Shown piece by piece: positions 62,646 through 64,000 of a stretch of DNA of 64,000 bases. The notes under the pieces were generated by a model. That model did no database searches, was not told the DNA's origin, and was given only the letters and a program-made list of their open reading frames with translations. Position 1 is the first letter of the stretch, and each line of letters begins with the position of its first letter. The translations under genes were made by a program, and so were the position numbers. The DNA comes from Parietichytrium sp. I65-24A. Lineage: Eukaryota > Sar > Bigyra > Thraustochytrida > Thraustochytriidae. The stretch spans positions 558,001 to 622,000 of the forward strand of contig BLSF01000002.1 of the NCBI GenBank assembly GCA_012862575.1, given 5' to 3'.

Positions 62646-64000
62646 TTTTGCCGCCACGAACACAGACAGACAGACAAGACAATCTGCTTTCGTCTCGATG
62701 AGCTATTCTTTCTTTTTCTTTTTCTTTTTTTTTTTCGTCCCCGTGTTATGGGCGAAACGATGTTCAGCGCCTCTCTTCAATCTACTAAACTACTTGTCGT
62801 TCGCACACTTCTCCTGTGCGCGTTTATCTATGTTTATCTTCTTCTTCTTCTCCTTCTTCTTCTTCTTCGTGTGGCCGCTCACACTAGCCCTAGCTAGTAG
62901 AGTTTGGCGTGTGGACTACTGGGACGGGACGATACCAGGCGGCACGTCTCGGTCCGTGTTTCGGCGATGAGGCTCCAAATTCTTTGCGCCTGCAAGACGT
63001 GTTTCCGCGGTTCATCTCTGCCGTAGTATTTGCTATTATGCGGTTAAGACCACAGGGGAACGTTCTTTAGTGCTATTATTTTGGGTAGGGTACACACCCT
63101 TAGGAGATGAGTACTATGGTTTCAGTTGGATTGTGCGTTACCAACGCATATTGATTACCGTTGCAAATGTCGAGGAAGGAGTTGGAAAGACAGGCTAACT
63201 TATGGCTCGAGGATTCAGAGGAGTTCAGAAACTCTGTTCTGAATTCCACATTCTGAATTCCGAAATCAGCGCCGTCATTCCGCCAACATTGCTTTTCTTT
63301 CGAAGTTGAGTGATTATGCACTGGTTGGTTGAATGGTTGGTTGATTGGTTGGTCGGTTGACGAAACACAAAAAAAAACGAACTCTCACGAAACGACGAAA
63401 GGAACGCACTGTCAGTTCTGTTGCCGAAATTTTTTAAAAGCGTGTACTAACAGTAAGTACTAATTATTTCTTCCACTCACAAAGTACCGTCTCCAAACCA
63501 CCTTCACAGCTCTCACAGCAGTGGTTGGTTGCACACTCAGTTCGCCTGTACAGTGAGCCCATCCAAGCATAGAAACCTCTACTCTCTCGCTAACCTCCCA
63601 CCCTTCCAGTTCTCTCCCTCCCACCATCCCCTCCCTACCCCACTCTACCCCCAACCATATCGCTACACATCACTACCAATTCCTCTTAGCGCACTCACGT
63701 CTGAAACTGCTTAAGCTGTGCATAAGAGTTACTGCCCCGATGCTTTCCAGCTCTTCCAGCTCATAGGCCTTCCTAGTGCTGTACCAACGCACACTTCTTG
63801 ACGACGCGGTAGGCCTCTTTACACAATACAATACGAGGCCAACCACGCCGGAGCCTATGCGCGGATAGTCGGACGCTAGGGAAGCGAGGGAGTGCACCCG
63901 AGGAGGAGGGAGGAGGTAGGAGGAGTGGAAGTGAAAGTGGGAGAAGTTTCGCTTGCGTTTGTCCCACACGAAGGAGGTTGGCGGCCGCAGAAAAGTGTAC
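62646..64000. other. Right end, no gene seen
   Basis: Begins with CT/TTC-rich sequence (about 62706-62730 and (CTT)n at 62836-62868), a CCCTAGCTAGTAG word at 62886, a TTCAGAA/TTCTGAA cluster at 63218-63270 and degenerate TTGGTTGA units at 63317-63360. Frames near 63460-63969 are short and lack domains. Confidence 0.5.

Overview
This is a eukaryotic nuclear window of 64 kb. I recognise about 29 protein genes, one recent gene-fragment duplication, no RNA gene and no mobile element. Genes are compact. Six carry one short GT-AG intron each (73-173 nt, all with GTRAGT donors). They are spread over both strands and separated by 0.1-4 kb of repeat-rich intergenic DNA. The organism looks like an intron-poor unicellular protist with a flagellated stage, because a kinesin-9 (KIF9-type) gene and a CYB5D1-type gene are present and both families belong to motile cilia. 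A mitochondrial phosphagen kinase, DGAT2, a class I (ascorbate-type) peroxidase, ATG13 and a PHO84-type transporter fit a free-living heterotroph. A stramenopile, perhaps a thraustochytrid-like labyrinthulomycete, is my best guess, but that is inference only.

Layout. 1-5.4 kb: partial secreted/type I membrane protein, a multi-pass membrane protein of unknown function and DGAT2, all on the minus strand. 5.4-9 kb: no convincing gene. 9-15.6 kb: phosphagen kinase (plus), HSPA12-type Hsp70 (minus), Cys-rich secreted protein (plus). 15.8-22 kb: phosphate transporter, hotdog thioesterase, a broken 220-bp copy of part of the HSPA12 gene, and an unrecognised CxxC protein. 22.9-31.9 kb: CYB5D1, ATG13, a coiled-coil protein, kinesin-9 and a SETD3-type methyltransferase. 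32.2-38.5 kb: an Hsp70 whose C-terminal lid is replaced by a membrane anchor, head-to-head with a MANF/ARMET homologue ending in HDEL, then C1D and glucosamine-6-phosphate deaminase. 39-46.8 kb: ankyrin protein, a 3.7-kb gene-poor stretch, and a Calx-beta/RCC1 fusion. 46.8-50.8 kb: gene-poor. 50.8-62.6 kb: PHO80-type cyclin, ISCA1-type scaffold, OTUD6-type deubiquitinase, RING protein, ascorbate peroxidase, a sulfotransferase with an internal membrane hairpin, a histone-fold protein and a short unknown protein. 62.6-64 kb: no gene seen.

Functional themes. Protein quality control and ER/membrane biology recur: two divergent Hsp70 types, MANF-HDEL, ATG13, OTU and RING proteins. These are neighbours by position only; nothing in the sequence shows operon-like control. 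The most unusual items are the tail-anchored, lid-less Hsp70, the arginine-kinase-like mitochondrial phosphagen kinase, the sulfotransferase with inserted membrane segments, the Calx-beta/RCC1 fusion, the decayed HSPA12 fragment with CpG-biased changes, and several short words (GACTGTGAG, CTAGCTAG, TTCAGAATTC) that recur in intergenic DNA.
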